Positions 1 to 10,379 are shown, numbered from the stretch's first letter. The stretch is DNA of 38,630 nucleotides from Haplomitrium mnioides (GCA_049999725.1 JBNGIS010020738.1:83098-121727), one strand, 5' to 3'. The notes: generated by a model not told the origin, from the letters alone. Numbers and translations: made by a program.

Positions 1-854
1 GCCCTTGATTGTCGTACATAACGTCCTTCCTTCTTTGACAAACCCTTCAGGTACCATTCCAGGTCCACCATCGGGCTGTTCACAATGCCCAGCTTTTGTT
101 GCATTGTCTTGAATCTCTGAGAGTAATTCCGAACTGCCTCCTTCTTCTTTTTCTTGATCGAGGTCAACTTGGTCAAAATCCTCGTTGAATATGCTGCCCC
201 TCTAAACTCTGTCACAAGGGCTGTCCTCAGATCTGCCCATGTACCAAAACCTGCTCCCAAATTATCATACCATTCTCTTGCTTTACCTAAAAATAGAGCA
301 TCAACCAGTCTTAGTTGATCTGCATCTGAATCTTCCTGATTAGCCCTGCTAATGCCTTCAAACCTTTTGACCCATATGTCCACATCATCTTTCGATCTCC
401 CTTTGAAGATATGGTATTTCAGCTTCGTTCGATCACCCCCTACAAGAGCTTGTTGTGCCATAGCTGATACTGAAGGAAACAGAGTCACAAGTATTACCCC
501 TGTTCTCAAAACAACACTAGGTTGTGAAGCTCCACTACCTTTAATACTAGTAGGTGTGGCTGAATTCCTAGAAGAAGAAGAAGAAGTAGTAGTAGTAGAA
601 GTAGAAGAAGGTAGATTTAACTTTGGGAATGATGTTTACCCAATAATACCTCCAAGAGCAGTAATATCAGTCCACTGAAACTAAGCTAATTGCGACTAAA
701 GCCCAGAAGGTTGAGCTCCCTCCTCTATAGGTTCCTTTTCGCTACCAACAGCTATCGCTTCTTTAGACTTCAACTTAAACTCCTCCCGTCTCTCCAGTCT
801 TTCTTCTCTCTCTTTTCTTTGTCCTTCTTTGTCCTCTTCTGAGATTTCACGCAT
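1..854 (-). pseudogene. Ty3/gypsy gag relic, left edge of window
   Basis: Read on the minus strand from an ATG at 854, one frame gives a charged Glu/Lys/Arg-rich N-terminus. A Ser/Thr run from (TCT)n/(ACT)n codons near 570-605 follows, and then a Gag capsid core (retrotransposon gag family) from about 430 to the window edge. Recognisable core motifs are DIWVKRFEG, REWYDNL, TWADLRTALVTEFR and YSQRFKTM. Capsid proteins of this type package the element RNA in the cytoplasm. Three in-frame stops, at 696-698, 681-683 and 636-638, break the N-terminal part; the capsid core has none. The rest of gag and pol lies outside the window. The tRNA primer site and proposed LTR are upstream (higher coordinates), as expected. 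I am sure of gag and less sure of the true start codon. Confidence 0.85.
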
Positions 855-1057
855 TCACATCTTCTTTGCTAACTCACAAAAAGAAATTGCTTCTTCTCTG
901 TATTTCTACTCCACTGAATAGAAAAATACACAACACAAAAAAACAAACTTCCACAATAGAATGTTAAGAACAGAATTTAATAATGGCGAGTAAAACAGGT
1001 TCCCAACATTACTGCCAACACTATATACACTTTTAAAAGCACACACTAGAAATTAGA

Positions 1058-1075
1058 TCCCTGGCAACGACGCCA
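1058..1075 (-). promoter_or_regulatory. Primer binding site, tRNA-Asp type
   Basis: On the minus strand this reads TGGCGTCGTTGCCAGGGA. That is close to the complement of the 3' end of plant tRNA-Asp (known pattern TGGCGCCGTTGCCGGGGA). It lies 10 bases inside the proposed LTR end and upstream of the gag relic in the same orientation, which is where reverse transcription of an LTR element is primed. Two or three substitutions from the consensus fit an old copy. Confidence 0.75.
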
Positions 1076-1085
1076 AGAAATCACA

Positions 1086-4000
1086 TGTCCTAGCACAGCA
1101 GTGGTATTCAAGCCTCGAGAAGCACACCCAAAGATCAAACCACGCAAGATCTATATAGAAATCTGCTCTTAATTCACTTTTTACCAACTTTCTAGATTCT
1201 TTATAGAGTTCTAAAATTGTACTCTATCAGTTCAGAGATGGATCTCTCTCCACTCTAGGTCTGACTACCCTTTCTCCACCAAACCATACACACAAACCAC
1301 TACTACTACTCAATACAATAGAACAAAAGCCAAGAATTACTCAAACTGTATGACTGATATTTCTAAGATAAGAAAGCTAATGCATAAGCTGATTTTAAAC
1401 TTGAGCTGTATCAGAGAAGTTTCCAAGAAACTAGTTACCCAACTTGCTTGAAACTCTCAAACCAACACTCCAGTGCCTACCTTCATTACTTCACCTCACT
1501 TCCCTCAAACACAATACTCAAGCCACTCCAACCCAATATATCCCAGAGCTTGATGCTAAGAATTCAGCTATGGAACGACCCTCCTGATCTCACATCCACT
1601 TGTTGTTCCTCCAACCACCCACTACTTTGTTTATTTGTGAAATGCCCACCTATTCCCTAGGCTCACACAATCCTGAGTACTCCTTGCTCTACTGCAACCC
1701 ACCAACCAGTATCCACTAACTGGAGAATCACATAAGGTTCTCCCTTTAGGATCTAACAAACTAACACATATAGAACAGAACAAAGCTTAAAGCAGAATTG
1801 ATTTGCCACTGAACCTCCCACAAATCACAATCTGAAACTTCAAAACCAAGACCCACCAGCAGAACACGCTCAAGTACCCCCTGACATGCACTTCTCTAAT
1901 GCAATCTAACTGATTTTTTCAATTGCAAACCTGCAAAACATTCACCAATCAACTCTAACTTCAATTTCCTTGTTCCTTCATCAAACTGCTCCTTCTGAAT
2001 CTGCAATTTCCACCAAGAGCAAGGGACCTCACACACAAGAATCTCATAATCTTTACTTGAAGCACACATGTACAATGAAACAACCCACAGAATAGGAGCT
2101 CGCTAGCAGGCTTATACCCTCATGCCCTGCTCAACTAACAATAATAGTCACAATAATTCCAAACCAAACTAACTTACTTCTTTACATGCTAACTTTTCCT
2201 CACTAAGTTTCAAATAAGAACTAACAACTCACAGTGTGTTCTTAAACTAAGCAACACGCTTTTATTAACTTAAACTAACTCTGCTTGCCATAAGAACTAA
2301 TTACTAGCAATTGTTCTTGATTGTCCTAATTTTTGAACTTTCACTAACTCTTCACTTCCTCTCTCTTTCAATTTCAAACTTTTCAAATTCCACCAAGTAG
2401 TTGTTTCGACTTTTCAAACTTTTCAAACTTTCGATTTGTCTTCCACACTAAAACCACAATATATCACTGATTTTCCCTTCAAACTTCTCTCCTCGCTCGC
2501 TTTTCCACAACAATCCTTATTGCACAGAACGTCGACAAATCACTCTTTCATCTATCACCGCTTCACTTCATTGTTGTTTTACCAATTATCCTTCCGTCGA
2601 ACACCTCGGAATGGAACTTTCCTAACCAGAGATCCCCACTTCAAAATCCCACACGAAAGCAACTTACTCGGGGATCTCCACTTCGGATCCCCACACTAAC
2701 ACTCATCAGAACCCCCTTAACCGGGGTATCCCATATCGGAAGACGGATCGGAACCCCCATAATCGGGGCACCCTACATCGCAAGGCGCGGTTTGATGCCT
2801 TCTTTAGACTCACGGACCCTTCGGATCTTATTTCGCTCGCTTTCAAATCTAACTTATTCCTTTTAAATTTTATTCCTTCCGATTCAAACAGTCTTCATAC
2901 AGCAACTCGTTCGATTTCCACCTCACAGCAGACCTTCAATTTGATTCTCCATAGATCAATATCTCCAAGTATCTTCGTTCTTCTTATTTCACTTCATCAC
3001 AACAGAAATCACTCAACGCGAATTTATTCCCTTAAAGTTTGTCACAATAATTGATTTCTTCATAGGGATCTTCAATGTTGGTCAACCCTTCCTTCATTCC
3101 ATGGCATTTCTTAGGCCAGAGCACTCAAATCATACTTCCGCGTAGCATAATGCTTCCTCAAACTTACTCCAGCGCCATAGAATTTCTTTTCACCAAACTG
3201 ATTCGACACATGATCCTCACTCAGCGGAACAAAATCTTCCACTCTCTCCAGCGCTAGGTTGATTGTTCACTTTCTTCAATTAGCACAGAGCTTCTTGGGC
3301 AGGACTTCTTCGCAAGAGGGCCTTCAAATCTCACCAAGGTATCTAGCTCCTTTTGAAATTCAATCTTATATTCAACTTCAAGAGCCGAATCACGGTTCTC
3401 TTTTATATTCTTCACGTTTCCCCTTAATTCCATCACAACTCCTCGTTACATTAACACCACAATGTATCTCCAATTTTGCACATTCCTCGAACTTCATCCC
3501 GCCACCAATTGCGCTAGCAAATTGCTGTATCCAAATCAACATCAAAATTCAATTCCAAAGAACAATCATTACATTCATTTTTCCTTTCCAACCTGTTCTC
3601 AATCCGGGGCGAAATTGCACAATTCTTGCCTATCTATACTGCAGAGCACTTGCAAATCTCCCTCAATGCGGATTACCACTTTGATCCAAACACCCCATAC
3701 TCTCCTTCACGAATGCTTCGTAACAGGTGGCCTTCCCGAGCACCTCCAAATATCCCATAATTACTTCCTAATAACTTAGAAGCAATATATAAGCAATTCA
3801 CACTTCCTTCCTTTGGAGAGGCAGCCCCACAGGGGTGTAAGGCCACCGCTTATCTTCCCTGCCCTTGGACGGACCTAGTTCAGGGCATCGGCTTCCATCG
3901 ATACTCTTCACCTGGCTCCTGGGCAAGCTGTCCACCAACACATATAATAGAAATAGATAGATAGAGGCTAGCTGGCACTCAACACTTAGATTAGTTTTAC

Positions 4001-4109
4001 AAAAATAAATTTTTTTTTCTTCACTAAGAAAGACTAACTTCCTTGTAGATGAGCCTTCTCTCCTTTTCAGTTTCATACCAAAATATCCTTTGATCTTTAT
4101 ATTTTGACA
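1086..4109 (-). mobile_element. Proposed long 5' LTR of minus-strand Ty3/gypsy element
   Basis: The 3' end of the LTR is well placed: minus-strand ...GGACA at 1086, then 10 bases, then the primer site. The 5' end at 4109 (minus-strand TGTCAAAA) is inferred only from the TGTC...GACA termini and from where the next unit begins. The stretch is pyrimidine-rich on the plus strand and has no supported gene. A segment near 2594-2640 resembles part of the 3.6-kb LTR at 10930-14551 when read on the minus strand (21 bases with 2 differences, then weaker similarity), which suggests a related long-LTR family. Only one LTR is in the window, so no LTR pair can be compared. Open frames at 2436-2699 and 3259-3779 look like chance. 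Confidence 0.5.
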
Positions 4110-4202
4110 ACTTTACACTTTTGAGCCCAAAACTTGAAGCTTTACTGTTTCCCTCTTACTCCACCATGTAGAAGAGACTCCTTCAAGCCGTTTCTGACCT
4201 TC

Positions 4203-5690
4203 TATCAGAAACTATGCTCTCACAAGTTAGCTAGGGGTTCAAAAAAGAAGAAACCGGCTCCCAAGAAGAAAAAGCTTGTTCCAGCACCGGTCATTAAGGA
4301 GAAGCCAACCCTATGAGAATCTACAACAAAGTCATCTTCTGCTGCCCCTTCGTCTTCATCACTAAGCAACTAAGGGCAAGAATCAGGTCCATAGCCACTT
4401 CAGACTCCAATATCAAGAGCTAAAAGGCAATCTCACAAGGGGTTGTGAGCTTTCTAGGAAAGGGAGCAAATGGACCCTCAGACAGTGTCTAAGAAATACA
4501 AAAACAAAATAAGAGAGTCTGCAATCCAGCGATGCAGAGTCCGTGAAGAAAAAATTGCAATAAGGCTGGAGAATTTGAATATGCCTAAACTTAGAATGGA
4601 CAACTGGGGTCCATTCTAGATTAGAAGGTTGATTGAAAATTTTGTTGAGCTTCTGGCATAAAGAATGCTCACAAACAAGTATGTGCATAATTTTTTTATT
4701 GTTGTTGTTGACCCAAAGTATGGGTTAAAAGACAAGTCAGAGTTCAATATCATGAACCTTGACAAGTATTGCTACGAGATTGCAGGAGGCAATCACAGTG
4801 CTGCAACAAGGCCGGTATTAATCACAAAATGTGGAGCAAAGAACTCCGCATTATTGCTCTGCAATTGTAACTACATCCTGCATACACAACACCACACACT
4901 CCGCCGATGTTCCTCTGACTTGGGCTGATCCCCGCAACACAGTCGTGACCTTGCTGGAGTTATCCAACACATAGGCTATCCACCCCTAAGTGGTATAACT
5001 AGTCATTCTGGAGGATCTGTTGATTTAGCAATTCCTAGCCTTCATTCATCAAGTGTTTCCCCCATCTTAGGTTCTATCAATTCTATAACAAGTGCGCCGT
5101 GCAAGGCTCATCTTCGGTTAGGAATAATACCCATATTCTTGCGCGTATGTCTGACTTCGATAGGAAAATACGTGCAGCAGGCCAATGCGGCATCATGGGC
5201 TAATAATCCATCATGTTTGCGAGTAGTTGGTCGAAGTGTTATGTCTACGTGGGCCTTACACCAACAGAGGCTCACATTTTTGCTACTGATGACAAGTACA
5301 ACTAGAGGTGCAGGCTGGAAATGACCTCTATTCAAAAGGTCGAATATTGGCATCAAAGATTTGTCGAGAGTGGGATGGTGTCATCCCCAAAATCGAAAGG
5401 AGAGTTGGTGCTGGAAACCTTGAAGATAAAGCCCAAGTTAACACTTGAGAAGACCGTAACTTCTTAGGACAACTAGTTCCAGCTGGCATTCAGAAGTGGA
5501 GAGCTCTAGGATCTACAACAAAGCATTTTTGTGATGTGAGAGAAGAATACGGTCAAAGGCTAGAAGCCAAAGGCCAAGGGATATCTGAGAATGGAGGACA
5601 GAAAGTGGACACCTTGGAGGTCCCTTCAAGGTCTTCCTGACGAGGTAAAGATTTCAGTTTTGAAGCGGGTGGAAGTCGAAGAGCTTTCAA
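4203..5690 (+). pseudogene. ParB-like domain half of a decayed ParB-methyltransferase gene
   Basis: The frame begins with a lysine/proline-rich stretch (KKKKPAPKKKK, about 4229-4262), which would be a plausible nuclear localisation signal. Beyond several stops, the same frame gives a pre-domain (RLENLNMPKLRMDNWGPF) and then a ParB-like fold: IVVVDPKYGLKDKSEF, LDKYCYEIAGGNHSAA. GGNHS sits where ParB/sulfiredoxin-type domains carry their G-x-[HR]-[RS] loop. After a disrupted stretch (4929-5146) another frame continues with [20 protein letters not shown] and [17 protein letters not shown], then a linker containing LQGLPDEVKISVLKRV. Stops occur at about 4314, 4374, 4440, 4600 and 4643, and repeatedly after 5190. 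The methyltransferase half follows in the same later frame. The ParB assignment rests on motif memory, not a search. In phages and bacteria, ParB-like domains are known fused to amino methyltransferases. Confidence 0.6.
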
Positions 5691-5712
5691 TGGACAAAAA
5701 ATAAGACTTCAT

Positions 5713-5807
5713 AGTCCAAGCACACTTGGACAACAAAGTCCATGGGCGCATGGACTTCGCAGTCCAAGCGCGCAAGCAATGTGAAGTCCATGCACATGGA
5801 ATTCAAT
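5713..5807 (+). repeat. 24-base tandem repeat, four copies
   Basis: Copies start at 5713, 5737, 5761 and 5785, each exactly 24 bases apart. Each begins AGTCCA(A/T)G, and the second carries a palindromic CCATGGGCGCATGG core. The period is a multiple of three, so the array adds 8-residue repeats to the ParB-methyltransferase frame without shifting it. The AGTCCATG-type head is also found in the arrays at 7275 and 37368. Confidence 0.85.
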
Positions 5808-6109
5808 GTCCCTCACTAACATATAATTTTTTTTGTCTCCATATAATGTTTTATGTTTTTTCTTTGGGTAGAGGGACAAAACTTTCAAACATCAGTTGGC
5901 TAAAACAATTGATAGTAGCTACAAAAGGTCGAAAAAGATTAGGGGTTGAAGAAGCCCTAGAAGATCAAGACCAGGCTCCCACTCTCATTTCCTATCCTCC
6001 AACTTTTCTTTTTCATTGCTAAAAGGCTAGAGAGTGGAAATCAAGGCAGTAAAGCAATGCTGCATCTCTTTCAACTGAAGGAGTTGTGAGAGACAACGAC
6101 GAGGACTTA

Positions 6110-7143
6110 ATGTCCTATGTCGATGGTCTCAACGTGGCATTTTACAAAGTCTACGGGGAGGCCAACGCTTGATAGTTGAAGAGCTTGGTGAAACTTAGGT
6201 GTTTCACTTTGGCTATTGCGAATATTCCTTACGGTTACAACCTTAAGGAATGTAAGCATGACGATTCTAAACCATTTTCAAAATATGACATTTTTTACTT
6301 GGTTTCATCTTTTGCGGCAATTATAACATCAAATTTTTGGTCTTTTGTTACTATACACTCATCGCAACAATTTAGCGTTGTTGAGAAGGCCCTTTCAGAA
6401 GTCTGTTGTGCAATCAACCATGGCATCTGGTAAGTTGTTCTTTGATTTCTTAGTTTTTAATTTCTCTTTTTTACTTTTCTCGCACTTTGGTTACAATATT
6501 TGATTTGTTTATTTTTCTTTTTATAGGAACAAAAGCAACATTCATCATTGTGGTGGTCTCAGAATCGCACATACCCATGAATATTGGATTGTGGGCTACT
6601 GGATTAAAGAAGGGAAGAGGAGCATAAGGTTTTTTAATTTGCAGCATGCTCTTGCAATTGGACTTCCTTGGCAAATCATGCGTAGTGTTTTTAGTTGTCA
6701 TACGATTTCTGCCAAACTTAAACATCCAAGAGATGATGCTCTTGTCAATGTTTATCAAAAGCCGTAGGCTCGTTACAATTTTTTCATCAACCATTTGTCA
6801 ATAGAGCAGGATTGGATCTTAGATCTTTGCTCTAGGTCTGGCACTGGTCTTGTCTATGCTTTAAAGCTGATGTGAAACTACATCGCAGTGGAATATGATA
6901 GACGTCAGTCTATCTACATTCCTCAGAGGGTTTTGATGATGGCTTCCTTGCCATTTGATGTGACTAAGTCACAGAAAGTTTATGTATACCACAAGGAACC
7001 TGTTCCTCCTGGTGCTGTAGATGCTACTGGTAATTCTGTCGTAATATCTGGGACTGGAAAGTCTCAACATGACTCTCTAGTAGATGCACATGCTCAACCT
7101 TTGGATTTAGATGAGAAAATTCCTCTTGAGGAGAATAGCGCAT
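6110..7143 (+). pseudogene. Beta-class amino DNA methyltransferase relic, two exons
   Basis: Exon 1 gives LRCFTLAIANIPYGYNLKE, with N-I-P-Y-G at 6221-6235 in the position of catalytic motif IV ([DNS]-P-P-[YFW]). Exon 2 gives GGLRIAHTHEYWIVGYWIKEGKR, a motif X-like NVYQKP, motif I as LDLCSRSGTGLVYALK (6822-6848) and an acidic AVEYD after it. Motif order IV-X-I is that of the beta class of N4-cytosine/N6-adenine methyltransferases, which transfer methyl groups from S-adenosylmethionine to exocyclic amino groups in DNA. The frame ends at TGA 7141-7143. In-frame stops are TGA-TAG just before 6176, TAG at 6765-6767 and TGA at 6873-6875. The first Pro of motif IV is Ile and the first Gly of motif I is Arg, so this copy is very unlikely to be active. 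It could be a host gene relic or cargo of a mobile element. Confidence 0.72.
6430..6526 (+). other. Spliceosomal GT-AG intron in the methyltransferase relic
   Basis: The intron opens GTAAGTTG at 6430 and closes TTTTTATAG at 6526 after a T-rich tract. Removing it rejoins a Trp codon split TG|G and carries the methyltransferase reading frame straight into exon 2 (...GIW-NKSNIHH...). Read without splicing, the frame stops at once (TGG TAA). It is 97 bases long and about 75% A+T, like ordinary short plant introns. It shows the gene was once expressed in a eukaryotic nucleus and is not recent bacterial or phage contamination. Confidence 0.85.
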
Positions 7144-7172
7144 GATCATCTATTTGAACAAATTGTTTTACT

Positions 7173-7178
7173 AATAAA
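7173..7178 (+). terminator. AATAAA polyadenylation signal
   Basis: AATAAA lies 30 bases after the methyltransferase stop codon and is followed by a T-rich stretch. Position and orientation fit a 3' end signal for that gene. Confidence 0.5.
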
Positions 7179-7274
7179 GTATTTTTTTTACAAAGTTTTA
7201 TTTGCCAAAGTTTCAACTTGTTGCACTCTCAATCCATTTCAAGTCCTTTCATCACGATTCAAATTGGTGTGCCT

Positions 7275-7770
7275 AAGAATGGTTTGGAGTCAATTGCTAG
7301 TATAAGAATGGTTTGGAGTCAATTGCTAATCTAAGAATGGTTTGGAGTCCGTGTGCACATTGGCATGGAGTCCATGTGCACATGAACTCTTGCAATCTTT
7401 TGGCCACTTAGGCTTTACATTCTTGTTTAGAGTCTATGCACACATAAGCTTTCTAGTTCTCGTTCGGAGTCTATGCGTGCATGAGCTTTAAGGTTCTTGT
7501 TCAGAGTCCATGCACACACAAAGCCAAAGGGTTTTCGTTCAAAGTCTATACGTGCATAGGCTTTAGGGTTCTTATTTAGAGTCTTGGCACACATAGGCTT
7601 TAAGGTTCTAGTTCAAAGTCCATGCGTGCATAACTTTATTGTTCTTGTTCAAAGTCTAAGCACACATAGGCTTTAGAATTCTCGCTCGAAGCTTATGCGT
7701 ACATAGGCTTTAGGGTTTTAGCTTGGAGTCTATGCTTGCATAGGATTTAACAGCTATGACATTCAAAGTC
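7275..7770 (+). repeat. 29-base then 37-base tandem array with palindromic core
   Basis: Three copies of a 29-base unit (AAGAATGGTTTGGAGTC..., starts 7275, 7304, 7333) run into about ten copies of a 37-base unit. Starts at 7466, 7503, 7541, 7578 and 7615 show steps of 37-38. The 37-base consensus is GGAGTCTATGCGTGCATAGG followed by CTTTAGGGTTCTTGTTC. Copies are diverged, mostly by C/T and A/G changes, in the TATGCGTGCATA core. There is no unique spacer between copies, so this is a satellite-like array and not a CRISPR. It starts about 100 bases after the poly(A) signal of the methyltransferase relic. Confidence 0.85.
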
Positions 7771-8150
7771 TGGTTTAAATTCGGTATCCGACTAGACATC
7801 TACATTTGCATATAAATTTTTTTCATAAAAAGATATATGTTTAATGTAATTTTTGATGAATTTAGTGTATTCACAATAGTGTGAGGTTTTAATAAAATAT
7901 TTCAATAACCAAAATGCTTTTTTTCTAGGGTGTTTTCTATAAAGAAATTTTTTAAATATAATCTCAATGTAAAATACGCAATTTGTATTTCTAAAAAACA
8001 ATTTTCTTTACGAAAAAAAGATCACAAATGTAAAATTGATGTTTTTCAATACCAAATCACAAAAAATAATATTTTCAACTACCAAGTGAAACAAGACTTC
8101 AGTAGTGGTTCTTGGTTCAAAGTAGTGGTTATTTAGAGTGGAAAGTCGCC
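7771..8150. other. AT-rich spacer, nothing recognised
   Basis: Very AT-rich, with poly-T and poly-A runs and short chance frames (7792-8001 minus, 7930-8136 plus). It separates the 37-base array from the first recognisable part of the old Ty3/gypsy element. No LTR end or primer site is visible, so the left end of that element appears truncated. Confidence 0.5.
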
Positions 8151-8152
8151 AA

Positions 8153-8194
8153 TGTTTCAAATATAGGAGATTTGGCTATATGTCTCATAATTGT
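8153..8194 (+). pseudogene. Gag zinc-knuckle relic of old chromodomain element
   Basis: The 14 codons read CFKYRRFGYMSHNC, a decayed CX2CX4HX4C nucleocapsid knuckle in which the second Cys and the His are both replaced by Tyr (C-to-Y and H-to-Y are each single transitions). It is the leftmost recognisable part of the element split by the 13.3-kb insertion; the capsid part of gag is missing. Confidence 0.6.
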
Positions 8195-8429
8195 AGAGTT
8201 GGGTGAGACAATGGACCTATGTGACAATCTTTCTACAACATGAGTGGTGAAGACAATCAACTTCAGCAAAGCAATGAGTTTTAAGGAAATGGAAGCAACC
8301 AATAAGACAACCTTGTCATCTTATTGGTTTGACACAACAAAGTAGAGGTGAGGCATCCAAGTAGAAGAAGGAAAATAATCACTTAAAAGTTAAAACATCA
8401 CAACTTATTGTGACTAAATGAAAGCTAGA

Positions 8430-8745
8430 AGGAGGACAAGTAAGGGTCTTTATTGACCTTGAAGTTATAGAGAAATTTCTATCTAAAACTATTGCATTGA
8501 AGCTTGGTCTCTCCATAGAGAAGAGCTTGAAGGAGAATGTAGAGTTGATAAACGGGTAGACATATGCATATGTGACTGAAACCCTGACTCAAAGCATTGA
8601 GTTGCAGATGGGTAAGTATGGAGAGAAATTAGAATGGATATTTATTTGTCTTGCATGCCACAATATAATTCTTAGAATGCCTTGGATGGAGCAACATGAT
8701 CCTCAAATCAATTGGCGAATGAAAATAGTAGCAACATAATAGTGG
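8430..8745 (+). pseudogene. Aspartic protease relic of old chromodomain element
   Basis: The frame VFIDLEVIEKFLSKTIALKLGL matches the start of a Ty3/gypsy retropepsin, in which D-[ST]-G-A would be the catalytic loop; here only the Asp survives (IDLEV). Downstream, ACHNIILRMPWMEQHDPQINW is the usual C-terminal protease segment (I-L-G-M-x-W-L). A stop falls inside (NG*TYAY). Retropepsins cut the Gag-Pol polyprotein. This copy cannot be active. Confidence 0.75.
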
Positions 8746-8919
8746 AAGATTTATAGAGATCGTATCTAATCATGAGTGCATGATTTATAGTCTTTGTTAT
8801 GGGCACCACAGTCATTACTCCAAGGGATCTCTTATTTTTTTTGAGCTAATTTGAGATGCAAAGAACACTATGAGTGGCATAAACAATGACACCTCAACAC
8901 CAAAAGAGTTTTGTGGAAT

Positions 8920-9495
8920 ATTGGAAGAGTTCAAGAATGTGTTTGTGAATGATCTACCTCTAAACTTCCTCCTTGAAGTCCCATTGATCATAAGATTGAG
9001 GTAGCTTCGAGAAGCACTCCCTTTTGCAAAGCATCATATCGATTGGCCTAAAAAAAGCTTGAGGAATACAAGGCACAAGTTGAAGAGTTGCTTTCCAAAT
9101 GATTCAATCAACCTAGTATTTCTCCATATAGTGCTCATGTTTTGTTTGTGAAGAAGAAAGATGGTAGCGCATTGTTTATCAAGCATTAAATCAACAAATT
9201 GTTAAAAAAATCCATTTCCATCAATGGATAATTTATTAAATCAACTTTAAGAAGCCAAATTCTTTGCTAACCTAGATTTGAATAGTGGCTACCAACAAAT
9301 ATGGGTTGCAGATGAAGATGTTTAAAATGGCCTTTTGAAGTTGTTGTGGCCACTTTGAGTATCTTTTGATGCCGTTCATGATGACTAATGCTTCTACCAC
9401 ATTCATGAGGTTAATGAATGATATCTTTTGCTCATTTTTTTACAATTTGTCATTGTCTTTCTTGATGATATTTTGATTTGTAGCTGAACTCTTGT
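8920..9495 (+). pseudogene. Reverse transcriptase relic of old chromodomain element
   Basis: Fragments in shifting frames give SPYSAHVLFVKKKDG, FANLDLNSGYQQIWVADED, HFEYLLMPFMMTNASTTF and the catalytic FLDD (Asp codons 9464-9469). These are motifs of a Ty3/gypsy reverse transcriptase in the right order. Stops and frameshifts are frequent. It lies between the protease and RNase H relics, as in an ordinary pol gene. Confidence 0.82.
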
Positions 9496-9829
9496 TGAGC
9501 ATTAGAAGCACTTGCGGTAAGTATTGCACGTCCTGCGGAGGACAATGAATTATATACAAAATCTTCCAAGTGAGGTAGATTATTTTTGCCATTGTGTTAG
9601 CTCTCAAAGGATATAGGCAATGCAAAATAAAGTTGATGCAATTCAATGGTGGATATTTCAAGCGGATATTACCCAATTAGGTGGGTTTTTAGGTTTCATA
9701 GGTTTTTGTCGATGTTTTACGCAAGACTTTGCACAAATCGCACATGTCTTGATTGAGTTGCTTGGGAAAAATATGTGTTAAAAATGGGGATCTGAAGAAG
9801 AGTTTGCCTTTCAAATCTTGAAGGATGAA

Positions 9830-10260
9830 TTTTTTAATACACCCATCCTCAAGTGGTGTGATGTGACCAAGGTTGTGAAGGTTGTAGTGGATGTCTCAAG
9901 GGTCGCCGTTGGTGGAGTTTTCCTCCAAGAATGGGAGGATGGATGGCATCATATGGCTTTCTTCTCAAGGTAATTGCAAGCTACATAGTAGAGCTACATA
10001 CAATAGAGCGAGAAGAATTGGCCATCATACTTACCACCAAACATTGGAAGTACTACTTGGATAGTAATGAGTTTATTATAGAGACTGGTCATAAGACCTT
10101 GGTTTATTTGGAGACACAAAAGGATCTATCGAGATGCCAAGTTCATAAGGTAAAGTGGCGTCAAAGATACCACATGAAGATTGTATATATAGAAGGTAAA
10201 AATCAATTAGCAGATTCTTTGTCACTTATGCCTCAGGTTAATCAAGTTTCAATGGTTTAA
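9830..10260 (+). pseudogene. RNase H relic of old chromodomain element
   Basis: VVKVVVDVSRVAVGGVFLQE carries the first catalytic Asp region. A shifted frame from 9976 then gives VELHTIEREELAIILTTKHWKYYL (the Glu region), FIIETGHKTLVYLETQ and KWRQRYHMKIVYIEGKNQLADSLS, the characteristic end of Ty3/gypsy RNase H. The domain degrades the RNA strand during reverse transcription. It is frameshifted between the two halves. The frame 9931-10260 is open but is only part of pol. Confidence 0.82.
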
Positions 10261-10379
10261 ATTCAACCCAAGTGGTGGCAACAACTTGTAGAAGCCACTT
10301 AACATGATTTGGAGATTCTCACCACAAAGGATAGGGAGGGTTTTCATGAGGTTCAAGGCGTACTCTTTTAGAATGGAAT

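Noticed and set aside
569-610. GAA/GTA-rich run at the left as an independent microsatellite
   Set aside because: On the minus strand it encodes an in-frame Ser/Thr run in the gag N-terminal region, so it is treated as part of gag.
3798-4076. Minus-strand frame of 92 codons as a small gene
   Set aside because: It lies in the proposed LTR, has no recognisable domain and its composition follows the local base bias.
4105-5470. Extension of the left LTR to TTAGGACA near 5470 as its inverted end
   Set aside because: That would place the ParB-like coding frame inside an LTR, and the eight-base match has a mismatch; the boundary at 4109 is simpler.
7275-7770. Regular 37-base repeats as a CRISPR array
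   Set aside because: The copies are contiguous, diverged and have no unique spacers, there are no cas genes, and the context is plant nuclear DNA.
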